Positions 40,434 through 50,302 of a DNA stretch of 64,000 bases are shown piece by piece. The DNA is from Clostridium sp. AM49-4BH (GTDB lineage: Bacteria > Bacillota > Clostridia > Lachnospirales > Lachnospiraceae), in contig NZ_QUFB01000003.1 in NCBI RefSeq assembly GCF_003478335.1, forward strand, positions 49,450 to 113,449, written 5' to 3'. The translations under genes were made by a program, and so were the position numbers. Under the pieces are notes generated by a model. That model ran no database searches. It was not told the origin of the DNA and worked only from the letters and a program-made list of their open reading frames with translations. The first letter of the stretch is position 1, and every line of letters begins with the position of its first letter.

Positions 40434-40475
40434 AGGAAACCCATCTGAAATACTTCTATTCCAGATAGGTTTCCT
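40434..40475 (-). terminator. Hairpin between the large surface-protein gene and bioB
   Basis: AGGAAACCCATCTG and CAGATAGGTTTCCT arms form a 13-pair stem with one mismatch. No T-run follows on the minus strand. It is placed to end the surface-protein transcript or to lie in the bioB leader. Confidence 0.55.
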
Positions 40476-40554
40476 GCATATTCCATAACCACTTATCCTT
40501 GGTCCGCCCACGCTGACATTACATGAATAAATCTCAGATAAGTGCTATGATTCG

Positions 40555-43500
40555 CTATTTTACAGTGACCTTGATTTCTTTGTATACACCATTCTGTGCA
40601 TATACCCATATCTTACATTTTCCTTTTTTCACTGCCTTGATCTTGCCGGATCCGGTTACCTTGGCAACCTTCACATTACTGGATTCATACGCAAGTTTTC
40701 TATGTTTCATAATCTTTTTCTTCTTGTCCGCACGAATCTCTACCGCTTTGATCTTAGCAGTCTTTCTTGCTTTCAAAGTAATCTTAGCTCTCTTTTTCTT
40801 GTTGCCCAATTTTTTAATGCTGACCGCTTTCGCCATACCACGTTTTCCACCTTTGGTGACGGAATGAATTGTCGGTGCAGCGGCAATTGTTACTTTATGA
40901 CCGTTGAATAATTTGTATGCAACAACCATATATTTGTAATATTTGCCTTTCTTGCGCTTCTTCTGTGTCCACGTTGTCTTATTCTTACCTTTTATGGTCT
41001 TAGTCAATTTATAGCGGTATTTCTTACCACCCTGGTTACACTGGTTACTATAGATCAAATAACCGTCAGCGCCACTCTGCTTAACCCATTTTAACGTAAT
41101 GCTGTTCTTGGAAGACTTATTGGCTCTCGCTTTTAATCTGCTAAAGTCAGAGCCCTTAATGTCTTTATCATCCTTGAGTTTCTTTACAGCAGTATCGGTA
41201 ATTCTAAGGGTGTCCATAGAAGTTCCGGTCTTCTCAGCATACTCCTTAATCTTTTCAGCCGTTGCCTTATCTACGCCGAGTTCCTTTGCAATATCATCCG
41301 CAGAAATTCCGCTTCCCGGTTTTGCTGTTGTACCCGGTTTCTTTGTTGGCTTCGGTGTTGCCGCCTTCTTTGGCAATGTTACTTTTACAATTGCTGACAA
41401 TTGCTTACCTGTCTTCTTATCGGTTGCATACACCTTAACGAAAACACTATCGGTCGATTTTGCACGAATCTTCTCATTCAACACTGCAAGATCCTCTGCA
41501 TCGATCGCCACGTTCTCTACGCTGGAGCCATCATTATATTTTGCTACCACTTCTGCAAGTTTCTTAAAGGCAGTTTCATCAATAGATTCCGTGCCTGCTG
41601 CTACTGCGAAATCATTAGCAGTCAGATTGACATCCGGTACAGTTGTTTCACTGCTGGTCGTATCAGCCGAGCCATCATCTTTTACAGTGACGGTTACTTT
41701 GTTCACCTTACCTTTGTATGTGTATACTAATTCATAGCTGCCCTTCGCCGCCTGAATTGCTGATGCATCCGCAGTGATCGCCGCATCTTTGAATGGAATG
41801 AATTTTCCATCATCAGTTGCAATCGCATTTCCTAATTTCTTTAGCATCTCGGCAACATCGGTCTGATCCTGCTTCAGTACGATCGTCTTTGCCTGCTCTA
41901 CTGTAATGCAGAAATCATTTGCTCCGAGTGTAATATTACCTGTAGATGTATCATATCGACGATTCTGAACGACAGTTGCTGTTACTTTCTTAACAATGGT
42001 TCCTGACTTGTCTGTGAACGTGAGCGGTAATGTTCCCGGCTCTGTCATTCTGTTTATCGCATCCAATGACTCCTGTGTCAGTACAACACCCTCTCCATTG
42101 TCAGTAACCCCATTTTTATCCGTGTATTTTGACAAAGCAGCGCGGATCACATCGTCTGCAGTAAGTTTTCCAATGTCATCTAACGAGAAGATACAATCAG
42201 ATGCATTTACCTCGCCCTGTGCCGGAACATTGCTTATCACAACATCCGTTGTAACCGGCACATCTTTGTAGGTAAAGGTTGCTTTGTATCCGTCACCATC
42301 TTTGACCAACTTCGGTCCGGTAATGCCACTCGGATCAGCAAGCGCACCATTATCTGTTGCGGCCGGATCTGCATTCTTGCGTATCAGGTCTTTTAACTCA
42401 TCTTCTGGCAAAGAACTGATATCCTTATAATCCAGTGTAACATTATCTGCTCCGATCGTAATCCGATCTGTTCCCTTTGTCTCGCTGTATTTTACATCAA
42501 CGACCGTTGCTTTCGCAGTTACGGAACCGGTTTCATATTTACCGTTTTCGTATTTAAATCCAATAGTACCACTGTTACCTGCCACTATCTTTGCAAGATC
42601 ATCCGGATTTGCTGTTATTTTATCAAAAGGATCTGCGACTGTTGTTCCCTCACGGGTTACACCAACCTTAGCGTAATCCTTGGCCGCAGTCTCACCTGTC
42701 AGTGCTGCAGCTGTCTCTTTCGTCAGCATGAAATCTTCTGCTGTCATTGAAACAACCGGCTTACGGATAGACACATTAATGTCTGCTGTAAAACCATCTT
42801 CTGTCGTAACTGTCACGCTATAGTTACCTGTCGGACCATTCATAAGACGTTTATTAATAATGTCCAACTTTTTACTGTCTACAGTAAGTTTCGCATCCGG
42901 TATCACATTGCCTGAAGCGTCTTTTGCTTTAGCATTTGACTTAGTAAGCAGGCCTTCTGCCGTGAGTGCTGCATCACCAACCACCAGTTCAACCTTATCT
43001 GAGGTGATTTCTGTTACTTTGCCGGAATCTACAACTGTTACTGTGATTGCTACATCAGTACCATTGCAAGTATAAGTTACTGAATAAGTTCCTTTCGGAG
43101 TTTCGCTCGTAATGGTTGCTGATCCGGATTTCACGGTGATCTGCGATGCGTCTGCTTTACTGCCGTCTTTGACAGCGATCACACCGGAATCACTCTTGAT
43201 CTTCGCAGCGATTGCTTCCGTTGCTCCTAATGCTTTTAACTGATCTGTCGTATATGTTACATTATTCGCACCGATTGTTGTTTTTGATGCTGCATTTGTT
43301 TCTTTATTTTTCACAACAAACGCCGTGATCGGATCGGATGTTGTGGTTTTACCATTTGCATCGGTATAGGTAAAGGTAAGATCCTTGGAGCCGCCGGCCT
43401 TAACCTGTTTCAGTTCATTATATGCCGTAGAGTCCATAGCATCCGCATCATTGAAATCAAATGCGGTTCCCTCATCGGTACCTCGAACATTTGCTTTGCT

Positions 43501-45582
43501 CTTAATTATATCTTTATTCGCATAAAGCAGTTCATCTTCCGTGATAATAAAATCGTTAGCATCGATTGTGACGTTGCGGTCACGAACTGTTACTGTAACA
43601 TCGCAGGTCTTTCCATTCGATGATACTTTAACCGTATAATCTCCCGCCGGACCATTTTTGATCTTATCATTCAATGTTGCAAGATCAGTGTCATCTACAT
43701 CGATCGTTGCACCCGGGATTACAGTACCGGAACTGTTCTTCGCCTGCGCATTTGACTTTGTGATAACATCTGCTGCGGTAAGATTTCCGCTTCCTCTTAC
43801 CACCTCAAAATTATCAGCAGTCACTTTCGCTACCTGATTAGAATCTGTAACCGTTACGTTGATCGTTGTATCCACGCCGTTATAGGTATATGTTACTTTA
43901 TAGGTACCTGCTGTCGACGCTTTGCTTACTTCGCTGCTCTTCTGTGTAATATCAGCAGAAACTGCTGCCTTGCCATCTTTTACTGCAACCGGTGCTGCCT
44001 TAGAACGGATCAGTTCTGCAACTTTGTCCTCATCGGCACAGGCAGCCAGATCATCCGTTGTAACGGAAACATTATTGGCACCGATTGTTGTCGTATTATT
44101 AGTACTTGTGGACCCTGTATTAGCAACATCAGTAACATAAACCGTTGTATCCTTCGTTACCACATCAGCTGCACCGGTATCATATTTATAAGAGAATGTC
44201 AGCTTATTAGAAGTTCCCGCCTCTGCTGACTTAACCGTTGTAAGCTGACCACTGTCCACTGTAATATTCGAGCTGGACGCATCTGCCGTTGTACCATTAT
44301 AGCTTCCCTTAGTATTCGCAAGATTCTTAACTGTCGCTTCTGTCAGCTTGTTCGCCTGTTCTTTACTAAGTACCAGATTATCTGCATTCAGTCTCGGTTT
44401 ACTCTTTTGAATGACCACAAGCTCTGTCGTACTTGGTGTTGTCATTTTGTTGTCAACATCTTCTTTGCCACTCTCACCGCTCGTAGCATATGGACTGTAC
44501 TCAACAATGTAACCTTTGATTCCCCACATAGAACGTGAAACATTGTTTGGATGATAATCATTCCAGTTTGCCTTCTCAAAACCATATTCTAATGCATACT
44601 CCTGATAATATGCAGAAGTACCGCCACCACTATAGCTGTTATTCGGCTCATTTTTATTCCAGTCGGCGTACTGGCCATCACATACCGAACCGCCATATAC
44701 ATTACCGGACTCGCCCGTCTCATAAAATGTCGTTCCTGCCTCCGGACCGCATAACCAAGACCATTTACGCACGATCTTATTGCTATCATCCAATGGTTTT
44801 AACGCCTCATCGGTAATCTCATTCGAATCCAGTACAAATCCATCGTAACCATCTCTTGGAAGCAATGTTCTGGCTCCACCGATCCAAGCTTGCAGATCGC
44901 CACCCAGAGAGCTATACAAATATTTCTCCTCGTTCTCACTGGTGATCGTTGCAAGATAACCTTTTAATCCTTCAAAGACAGACTTCTTCGCCTCTTTGTA
45001 GGCTGTTGCCCATGTCGATGTGTTGTCTCCGCTCGGGAACTCTACATATTTATAAAAGTGTAATTTACCATCAATTGCCATAGCCGTTGAGTTACCATCC
45101 GGCAGGCTGCAGGAGTTGGCGACAACGGAAATCATCTGCTTAACTGTCTGATCAGTCGTTCCCGTATAAAAAACAACCTGCGTCAAAAAGTTTTTGATCT
45201 GCTCATCTGTAATATCGCTTCCGATCACAGTCATAGAGCTAAGCTCTTCGTCGCCGGACAAGCTAGACGTATACTCACCACTTTTGGTCAAACCATTCAT
45301 CCTATCAGACGAACTACTCATGTTACCAAGATCGATCTTTTTCGGAAGTTTGAAGTATCCTCCATTGTCTACCGAGATACAAAAAATCTTCTGATCACTC
45401 TTAAAACTAACTGTTACATCAGAAAACGTATAGGCCTGACCATCTGCCGACCATGTCTCATCACCAAGTTCAATCTTATCTTCCGCTGCTGTAGCAGCTA
45501 CGAATTGAACATTGGACGGCATCATACTGACTACCATAACAAGTGCCAGTAACAATGCCATAACTTGCTTTGTTTTTTTCAT
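40555..45582 (-). CDS. Large secreted surface protein with C-type-lectin-like domain and eleven Ig-like repeats
   Basis: The product has 1,675 residues from ATG 45582 (AAAGGA upstream), with a signal peptide (QVMALLLALVMVVSMMPS). A C-type-lectin-like domain (about 190-370) is suggested by GYLATITSENEEKYL, LQAWIGGARTL, YADWNKNEPNN and the closing MWGIKGYIVEYS. From about residue 400 to 1400 there are eleven modules of 80-100 residues, each opening with a motif like TIGANNVTY or VTADNFEV and ending in a strand such as YTVKVSSNGKTCDVTVTV. They come in three types in the order C-A-B-C-A-B-C-A-C-A-B. A short linker, a coiled segment, an FN3-like domain and a basic BIG2-like module close the protein. 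It is likely a cell-surface adhesin; ligand unknown. Confidence 0.82.
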   Translation of the reverse strand: MKKTKQVMALLLALVMVVSMMPSNVQFVAATAAEDKIELGDETWSADGQAYTFSDVTVSFKSDQKIFCISVDNGGYFKLPKKIDLGNMSSSSDRMNGLTKSGEYTSSLSGDEELSSMTVIGSDITDEQIKNFLTQVVFYTGTTDQTVKQMISVVANSCSLPDGNSTAMAIDGKLHFYKYVEFPSGDNTSTWATAYKEAKKSVFEGLKGYLATITSENEEKYLYSSLGGDLQAWIGGARTLLPRDGYDGFVLDSNEITDEALKPLDDSNKIVRKWSWLCGPEAGTTFYETGESGNVYGGSVCDGQYADWNKNEPNNSYSGGGTSAYYQEYALEYGFEKANWNDYHPNNVSRSMWGIKGYIVEYSPYATSGESGKEDVDNKMTTPSTTELVVIQKSKPRLNADNLVLSKEQANKLTEATVKNLANTKGSYNGTTADASSSNITVDSGQLTTVKSAEAGTSNKLTFSYKYDTGAADVVTKDTTVYVTDVANTGSTSTNNTTTIGANNVSVTTDDLAACADEDKVAELIRSKAAPVAVKDGKAAVSADITQKSSEVSKASTAGTYKVTYTYNGVDTTINVTVTDSNQVAKVTADNFEVVRGSGNLTAADVITKSNAQAKNSSGTVIPGATIDVDDTDLATLNDKIKNGPAGDYTVKVSSNGKTCDVTVTVRDRNVTIDANDFIITEDELLYANKDIIKSKANVRGTDEGTAFDFNDADAMDSTAYNELKQVKAGGSKDLTFTYTDANGKTTTSDPITAFVVKNKETNAASKTTIGANNVTYTTDQLKALGATEAIAAKIKSDSGVIAVKDGSKADASQITVKSGSATITSETPKGTYSVTYTCNGTDVAITVTVVDSGKVTEITSDKVELVVGDAALTAEGLLTKSNAKAKDASGNVIPDAKLTVDSKKLDIINKRLMNGPTGNYSVTVTTEDGFTADINVSIRKPVVSMTAEDFMLTKETAAALTGETAAKDYAKVGVTREGTTVADPFDKITANPDDLAKIVAGNSGTIGFKYENGKYETGSVTAKATVVDVKYSETKGTDRITIGADNVTLDYKDISSLPEDELKDLIRKNADPAATDNGALADPSGITGPKLVKDGDGYKATFTYKDVPVTTDVVISNVPAQGEVNASDCIFSLDDIGKLTADDVIRAALSKYTDKNGVTDNGEGVVLTQESLDAINRMTEPGTLPLTFTDKSGTIVKKVTATVVQNRRYDTSTGNITLGANDFCITVEQAKTIVLKQDQTDVAEMLKKLGNAIATDDGKFIPFKDAAITADASAIQAAKGSYELVYTYKGKVNKVTVTVKDDGSADTTSSETTVPDVNLTANDFAVAAGTESIDETAFKKLAEVVAKYNDGSSVENVAIDAEDLAVLNEKIRAKSTDSVFVKVYATDKKTGKQLSAIVKVTLPKKAATPKPTKKPGTTAKPGSGISADDIAKELGVDKATAEKIKEYAEKTGTSMDTLRITDTAVKKLKDDKDIKGSDFSRLKARANKSSKNSITLKWVKQSGADGYLIYSNQCNQGGKKYRYKLTKTIKGKNKTTWTQKKRKKGKYYKYMVVAYKLFNGHKVTIAAAPTIHSVTKGGKRGMAKAVSIKKLGNKKKRAKITLKARKTAKIKAVEIRADKKKKIMKHRKLAYESSNVKVAKVTGSGKIKAVKKGKCKIWVYAQNGVYKEIKVTVK

Positions 45583-45882
45583 TCCATTCCCCATCCTTTC
45601 TGTGAATCTGATCGTGAGTCCATATCTTTAGAAACCTCATATTGTATTTCGGACACAGACACACCTTTCATTATATTACCAAGCAGATAATTCATTCAAT
45701 TCTCAAAATCTTACAAACTTTTTATGTAATTTTTGCTTTATATAGTACATTTTTCTATAATGCTGCCTAAACCTAATATGCAGTCTCAATTACATTGAAA
45801 AAAGCGGAAAGATTTTCCAATTAATTAAAAAAGACTGTACAACCCTGCCCACAAGGCTATAGTAAACTTTTAATTCTTTCAG

Positions 45883-45911
45883 TTGACACATACATTCAAA
45901 TGTTTTATACT
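45883..45911 (+). promoter_or_regulatory. Promoter of bioY
   Basis: TTGACA (45883-45888), a 17-base spacer and TATACT (45906-45911), about 60 bases before the bioY start. Confidence 0.8.
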
Positions 45912-45927
45912 ACTCTTTGTTGTGCGG

Positions 45928-45957
45928 TTGTAAACCGTCATAATAATACTTTTACAT
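45928..45957 (+). promoter_or_regulatory. Possible BirA (biotin repressor) operator
   Basis: TTGTAAACC and CTTTTACAT are separated by 12 bases just downstream of the promoter. This resembles the TTGTTAACC...GGTTAACAA operators of Firmicutes biotin genes, but the right half is weak. Confidence 0.4.
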
Positions 45958-45969
45958 TGGAGGAAACAA

Positions 45970-46533
45970 ATGAATCAGGAAACAAAAACAAACAAAACCG
46001 GTTTTACTACAAAGTCCATTACAATGATGGCATTATTTGCAGCTATTTTATGTATTTCTGCTTATATCAGCATCCCATTGCCGATCCCGGGTAGTCCTCA
46101 TATTACATTGTTAAACTTTGTTATTATCGTCATCGCATTGCTGTTCCCACTCAGTCAATCTTTCATCACGATATTAGTGTGGATGGCTCTTGGCGCTATC
46201 GGCCTTCCGGTATTTATTGGCGGTGGTTCCGGCATTGGATATTTGACAAATATTTTCGGTGGATACACATTCTCTTTCTTAGTGATCGCCATTGTACTTC
46301 CACTGATCCGCGGCAAAAAATACAATCGAATCCTATACACAATTGCTGCTATTGTCGGCGTTGTATTGATCGATATCATCGGAATGCTCTTTTGGAAGGT
46401 TAATGCCGGCCTTTCTTGGAAAGTTGCTTTCTTATCCGGATTTGTCGCATTCATTCCTTTAGATCTTGTCAAAGCAGTTATTGCTGCCCAGATCATTCCT
46501 GCTTTCCGCAAAGTGATGCAAAGCGCAGAATAA
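45970..46533 (+). CDS. bioY: Biotin transporter BioY (ECF S component)
   Basis: This 187-residue membrane protein starts at ATG 45970 behind TTGGAGGA. Six membrane helices are visible, with BioY family blocks ISAYISIPLPIPGSPHITLL, LVWMALGAIGLPVFIGGGSG and GYTFSFLVIAIVLP; the C-terminal AFIPLDLVKAVIAAQI is also typical. It captures biotin and works with the shared ECF ATPase/EcfT module, which is not encoded here. A strong promoter and a possible BirA operator lie upstream, and a terminator follows. Confidence 0.93.
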   Translation: MNQETKTNKTGFTTKSITMMALFAAILCISAYISIPLPIPGSPHITLLNFVIIVIALLFPLSQSFITILVWMALGAIGLPVFIGGGSGIGYLTNIFGGYTFSFLVIAIVLPLIRGKKYNRILYTIAAIVGVVLIDIIGMLFWKVNAGLSWKVAFLSGFVAFIPLDLVKAVIAAQIIPAFRKVMQSAE

Positions 46534-46555
46534 GGTTACAGTCCATTTTTACACC

Positions 46556-46601
46556 AAAAAGGCACTGTTCGAACGTGATCCACGTTGGAACAGTGCCTTT
46601 T
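46556..46601 (+). terminator. Terminator of bioY
   Basis: AAAAGGCACTGTTC and GAACAGTGCCTTTT pair over 14 bases, with further pairing inside (AACGTG / CACGTT), followed by a short T-run. Confidence 0.88.
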
Positions 46602-46617
46602 CTAATTACTCTCACTA

Positions 46618-46842
46618 AAACTTCCCATACCTTGCTTCCGGGACTTCGAGTTTCCGAAGGGCATGTAGATCAATCATCAGAGATAACAAAATCTAGAAAT
46701 CACCAAAAACGAAAAAGCGGCAAGGCAATTACTATAGTTCTCTGCCGGCAGAAGCCGCTATATTGTGGCTGCAAAACACTTAGCATTCTTTGACATAATA
46801 AGCAATATGTGGTTGTGTGAGATAATGAGGTATGGGAAGTTT
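46618..46842. mobile_element. MITE-like element, 225 bp, with perfect 15-bp terminal inverted repeats
   Basis: The element starts with AAACTTCCCATACCT (46618-46632) and ends with its exact reverse complement AGGTATGGGAAGTTT (46828-46842). Internally it holds no open frame of note, but has TGACATAATAAGCAATATGT near the right end and a GCCGGC / AGCCGC region in the middle. A second copy lies in opposite orientation at 63750-63985. Partial copies occur at 1889, 10815, 19771 and 39058. No transposase is encoded; target-site duplications are not obvious. I infer a non-autonomous transposable element, but a repeated structured RNA is not excluded. Confidence 0.75.
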
Positions 46843-46856
46843 GAAACTCTAAAACA

Positions 46857-47537
46857 TTAAATGCGATATCCATAAATATTTTTGCGAATATCTAACATTT
46901 CAGCATCGGTTGCTGTGATCATATCTGCACAACGCTTCAATCGCATTTCAATCTCTTTGCGGTAGTTCTCATCCATGTCATCTTTCTTATATCTAAGCTG
47001 ATGATCTAAACTTGCCCAATAATCCATTGCGATCGTTCGTATCTGTACTTCCACACGCATCGGCCGCATCTTATCTGCAAAGAATACCGGAATCTCTACG
47101 ATCAGATGCAAGCTGCGGTATCCGTTTGGCTTTGGATGCTCAATGTAGTCCTTTTGGCTGATCAATGTGATATCCGTCTGTGACGTAAGCATCTCTGATA
47201 TTGTGTAAATATCATCCACAAACGAACAGATAACACGCACACCGGCAACGTCATTGATATTCCCTTTGATGGAATCCACCGATACGGGAAGTCCTTTCTT
47301 ACGTAATTTCTTAGCTAAACTTACCGGTTTTTTGATACGCGACTTAATGCTGTGGATCGGATTGCGCTGATAACGTGATTTAAGATCATCATTAAGCACT
47401 TCCAGCTTGGTCTGCACCTCGCGGATCGCACAGGAATACATCATCATCACCTGCGAAAAATGCTCCTCCTTCTCTATCATATCCCGATCCTCAGGATCAA
47501 GCAATCTTTCTAAATAATGTTTTTCTGAACCATTCAT
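46857..47537 (-). CDS. Small alarmone synthetase, RelQ/YjbM-like
   Basis: This 226-residue cytoplasmic protein is a single-domain (p)ppGpp synthetase, lacking the hydrolase, TGS and ACT domains of full-length Rel. It transfers pyrophosphate from ATP to GDP or GTP. The RelA/SpoT synthetase signature is seen in RIKKPVSLAKKLRKKGLPV, INDVAGVRVICSFVDDIY, HPKPNGYRSLHLIVEIP and VEVQIRTIAMDYWASLDHQL. A C-terminal helix (about 190-226) fits the tetramerising region of RelQ. The start ATG 47537 has ATGGAGGA. It is 24 bases downstream of the HAD reading frame, so it is probably cotranscribed with ftsH-HAD. Confidence 0.92.
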   Translation of the reverse strand: MNGSEKHYLERLLDPEDRDMIEKEEHFSQVMMMYSCAIREVQTKLEVLNDDLKSRYQRNPIHSIKSRIKKPVSLAKKLRKKGLPVSVDSIKGNINDVAGVRVICSFVDDIYTISEMLTSQTDITLISQKDYIEHPKPNGYRSLHLIVEIPVFFADKMRPMRVEVQIRTIAMDYWASLDHQLRYKKDDMDENYRKEIEMRLKRCADMITATDAEMLDIRKNIYGYRI

Positions 47538-47561
47538 TCGTGTTCCTCCATCCCCAATAAA

Positions 47562-48073
47562 TTATCCCTCTTCGTGATGTGCCTCCGTCATAAATTTTTC
47601 AATAACTTTGACAATACCATCATCATCGTTACTATCTGTAACATAGTCTGCCTGCTCTTTGATCCGATCGGAAGCGTTCCCCATTGCGACTCCCATACCG
47701 GCATAGCGTAACATCGGCAGATCATTGTTACTGTCTCCTACACACATAACACGTTCTTTGGTAATATCCATATATTTCACTAACTTATCAACCGCAACAC
47801 CTTTATCTGTGTATTTTGGCAAAAGTTCTACATAGTATGGATCTGAGCGAAATACATTCAGCACTGAACCAAACTTTCGCTGTAAAATGCGTTCTACTTC
47901 TTTCATCTTGTCCGGTTCTCCCGAAACAAAGATCTTGTTGATCGGAAAACCAAGCTCTTTTACGAACTGATCTGTCTCGCGGATCGTAACACAAGATGCA
48001 GCCGCATCTGCTGCAACATAGTCTGTCACGCCACCAGCTACGATAATCTCTTTGGCACTGTCACGGTAAGCAT
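47562..48073 (-). pseudogene. C-terminal part of a Cof-type HAD phosphatase, out of frame with its N-terminal part
   Basis: The frame opens near 48073 with [20 protein letters not shown] and continues through KGVAVDKLVKYMDI and the HAD motif GDSNNDLPMLRYAGMGVAMGNA to the stop at 47562. These are the last two thirds of a Cof/HAD-IIB phosphatase; the first third, with [14 protein letters not shown] and ASGRS, is fused to FtsH one frame away. One missing G near 48070 (ATGGCTTACC written as ATGCTTACC) would join them as [15 protein letters not shown] free-standing protein from GTG 48029 would lack the catalytic Asp and makes no sense alone. Members dephosphorylate small sugar phosphates or cofactors. 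Confidence 0.82.
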
Positions 48074-50302
48074 GATAGCCACCTGCAATTTAGCAGCCTC
48101 CTCGTATACCGGAGCGATCAGATCTGCCGGCAATGTCTGATTGTAAATGCATTCCCCTGTTTTACAGTTGATCACAGTAGTACCATTATATGCAATCACA
48201 TAGCCACCGTACTCTTCCAGAGAGATGGCAGAAGCTGTCTGGCGAATTCCTGCAATGGATCTTCCGGATGCGATAGCGATCGTCTTGCCGCGCTTCTGCG
48301 CTTCGATCAACGCATTCTTGGTTGCATCTGAAATCTCGCGATGAGAATTATGCAGCGTACCATCGACATCCAGCACAAGCAAGTCAAAACGGTCACCTTC
48401 CGGCTCCTCAATACCCTGTACTTTACGATAGATCTTCATAAATTCTTTACCGGTGATCGTCTCATGCTCGATCAAAAATGCGGCGAGCTGATCCAGTGCA
48501 TCACGATTGCCATCCAACAATTCTTTAGCCTTTTGGTGACATTCACTCAATATCTTCATAACTTCAAGATCTATCTCTGCTTCTGTTGCATCACCACAAT
48601 TTAACACCGTTCTGCCATCCAGATATTTGTTCTGCACACTCTCCAAACCGATCAAGCCAAATTTATCAGACATACCGTACTGTGTTACCATTGCTCTGGC
48701 AAGAGAGGTTGCCTTTTCAATATCATTGGAAGCTCCTGTCGTTACAGAATCAAATACTAATTCTTCCGCAGCCCTGCCTCCAAATAATGTTGTGATTCGA
48801 GTGAGTATCTCTGCTTTGCTCATCAGATATTTCTCTTCTTCCGGAACCTGCATGACATATCCAAGAGATCCCATCGTACGTGGCACGATCGTAATCTTTT
48901 GAACCGGCTCCGCATTTTTCTGCAGTGCAGTCACTAGCGCATGCCCTACCTCGTGATATGCAACGATCCGTTTCTCCTCTTTGCCTAAAATACGGTCTTT
49001 CTTCTCCTTGCCGGCAATAACGACTTCCACTGCCTCGAACAGATCTTTCTGATTGACTGCTCTTCTTCCGGAACGTACAGCCATAATAGCAGCTTCATTG
49101 ATCATATTAGCAAGATCCGCACCAACGGCTCCACTGGTCGCAAGAGCAATTTCCTCAAAGTCAACAGACTCATCCATTAATACATCCTTGGCATGCACAC
49201 GTAAAATATCAACTCGGCCCTTAAGATCCGGCTTTTCTACGATAATACGTCGATCGAAACGTCCCGGTCTGAGTAATGCCTTATCAAGCACTTCCGGTCG
49301 GTTTGTCGCGCCTAAGATGACAAGGCCTTTCGAACTGTCAAATCCATCCATCTCGGATAACAGCTGATTTAGCGTCTGCTCGCGCTCATCGTTGCTGCCT
49401 CCATACTGACTGTCACGGCTCTTACCGATGGCATCGATCTCATCAATGAAAATAATACATGGTGCCATCTGCTGTGCCTGCTTAAACAGATCACGCACTC
49501 GCGATGCACCTACACCGACGAACATCTCTACGAAATCAGATCCGGAAAGAGAGAAAAACGGAACTTTTGCTTCGCCGGCCACCGCCTTTGCAAGCAGTGT
49601 CTTACCGGTTCCCGGAGGTCCGACTAACAATGCTCCCTTCGGCAGTTTAGCACCAATCTCCGTATATTTCTTCGGATTATGCAGGAAGTCGACCAGCTCG
49701 TTCAACGAATCCATTGCCTCTTCCTGACCGGCTACATCGCGAAATGTTACACCGGTTTCTTTCTGAACATACATCTTCGCCGTACTCTTACCAACACCCA
49801 TAATACCGCCGGAATTTTTAGAAATAACACGGGACATAAAGATCAGTCCGACCCATAGCAGTAAAAATGGCAATACAGTCGATACCAGCATGTAGACCAT
49901 ACTATTGGAACTGTCTGACTTTTTGGTGAACTTTACATTTGCCTTTTCTAATCGCTGTACCAATGTAATATCCATACTGATCAGACCGGTATGATAGGTA
50001 ATCTGATACAGACTATTTGACTGTTTCTTCGGAACGATCTTGATCTGATCAGAAGTGAGTGTCACAGATTCAACCTGTCCATCATCCAGCAATTGCAAAA
50101 ACTGGTCATAGCTGATCTCTTTATCTCTTGCCTTTTCTACCTGACGATTCATCAAAGAAAACACAAGAAAAATGCCAAGTGCAACGAGCAGACAAAGCAC
50201 CATGCTTTTACGATTCTGTCCGCGTCCAAAATTATTTCCCATATTGTTGTTATTTTGGCTGTTATTTTGGTTTCTATTTTGATTTGATATATTGTTGTCC
50301 AA
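48038..50302 (-). CDS. ftsH: ATP-dependent zinc metalloprotease FtsH with in-frame C-terminal HAD-phosphatase N-terminal domain
   Basis: This membrane protease starts at TTG 50302; the upstream ATG at 50320 is rejected because its AGGAGG codons are the ribosome site. An Asn/Gln-rich N-terminus (1-31) precedes two membrane helices (34-51, 135-157) flanking a small periplasmic-side domain. The AAA+ domain has Walker A GPPGTGKT (228-235), Walker [10 protein letters not shown] and an SRH with [19 protein letters not shown]. The zinc motif is HEVGH (450-454) in place of the usual HEAGH. The FtsH part ends near residue 637 ([11 protein letters not shown]) and runs without stop into [12 protein letters not shown], the start of a Cof-type HAD domain, which is then frameshifted. 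FtsH degrades membrane and regulatory proteins. The fusion needs confirmation. Confidence 0.92.
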   Translation of the reverse strand: MDNNISNQNRNQNNSQNNNNMGNNFGRGQNRKSMVLCLLVALGIFLVFSLMNRQVEKARDKEISYDQFLQLLDDGQVESVTLTSDQIKIVPKKQSNSLYQITYHTGLISMDITLVQRLEKANVKFTKKSDSSNSMVYMLVSTVLPFLLLWVGLIFMSRVISKNSGGIMGVGKSTAKMYVQKETGVTFRDVAGQEEAMDSLNELVDFLHNPKKYTEIGAKLPKGALLVGPPGTGKTLLAKAVAGEAKVPFFSLSGSDFVEMFVGVGASRVRDLFKQAQQMAPCIIFIDEIDAIGKSRDSQYGGSNDEREQTLNQLLSEMDGFDSSKGLVILGATNRPEVLDKALLRPGRFDRRIIVEKPDLKGRVDILRVHAKDVLMDESVDFEEIALATSGAVGADLANMINEAAIMAVRSGRRAVNQKDLFEAVEVVIAGKEKKDRILGKEEKRIVAYHEVGHALVTALQKNAEPVQKITIVPRTMGSLGYVMQVPEEEKYLMSKAEILTRITTLFGGRAAEELVFDSVTTGASNDIEKATSLARAMVTQYGMSDKFGLIGLESVQNKYLDGRTVLNCGDATEAEIDLEVMKILSECHQKAKELLDGNRDALDQLAAFLIEHETITGKEFMKIYRKVQGIEEPEGDRFDLLVLDVDGTLHNSHREISDATKNALIEAQKRGKTIAIASGRSIAGIRQTASAISLEEYGGYVIAYNGTTVINCKTGECIYNQTLPADLIAPVYEEAAKLQVAIMLTVTVPKRLS

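Noticed and set aside
40523-41737. Plus-strand open frames opposite the large surface-protein gene
   Set aside because: They are low-complexity shadows of the minus-strand repeats, without ribosome sites or family motifs.
47562-48029. A stand-alone HAD phosphatase starting at GTG 48029
   Set aside because: It would lack the DxDGT catalytic motif, which is found in the neighbouring frame fused to FtsH; upstream codons in its own frame also read as HAD sequence.
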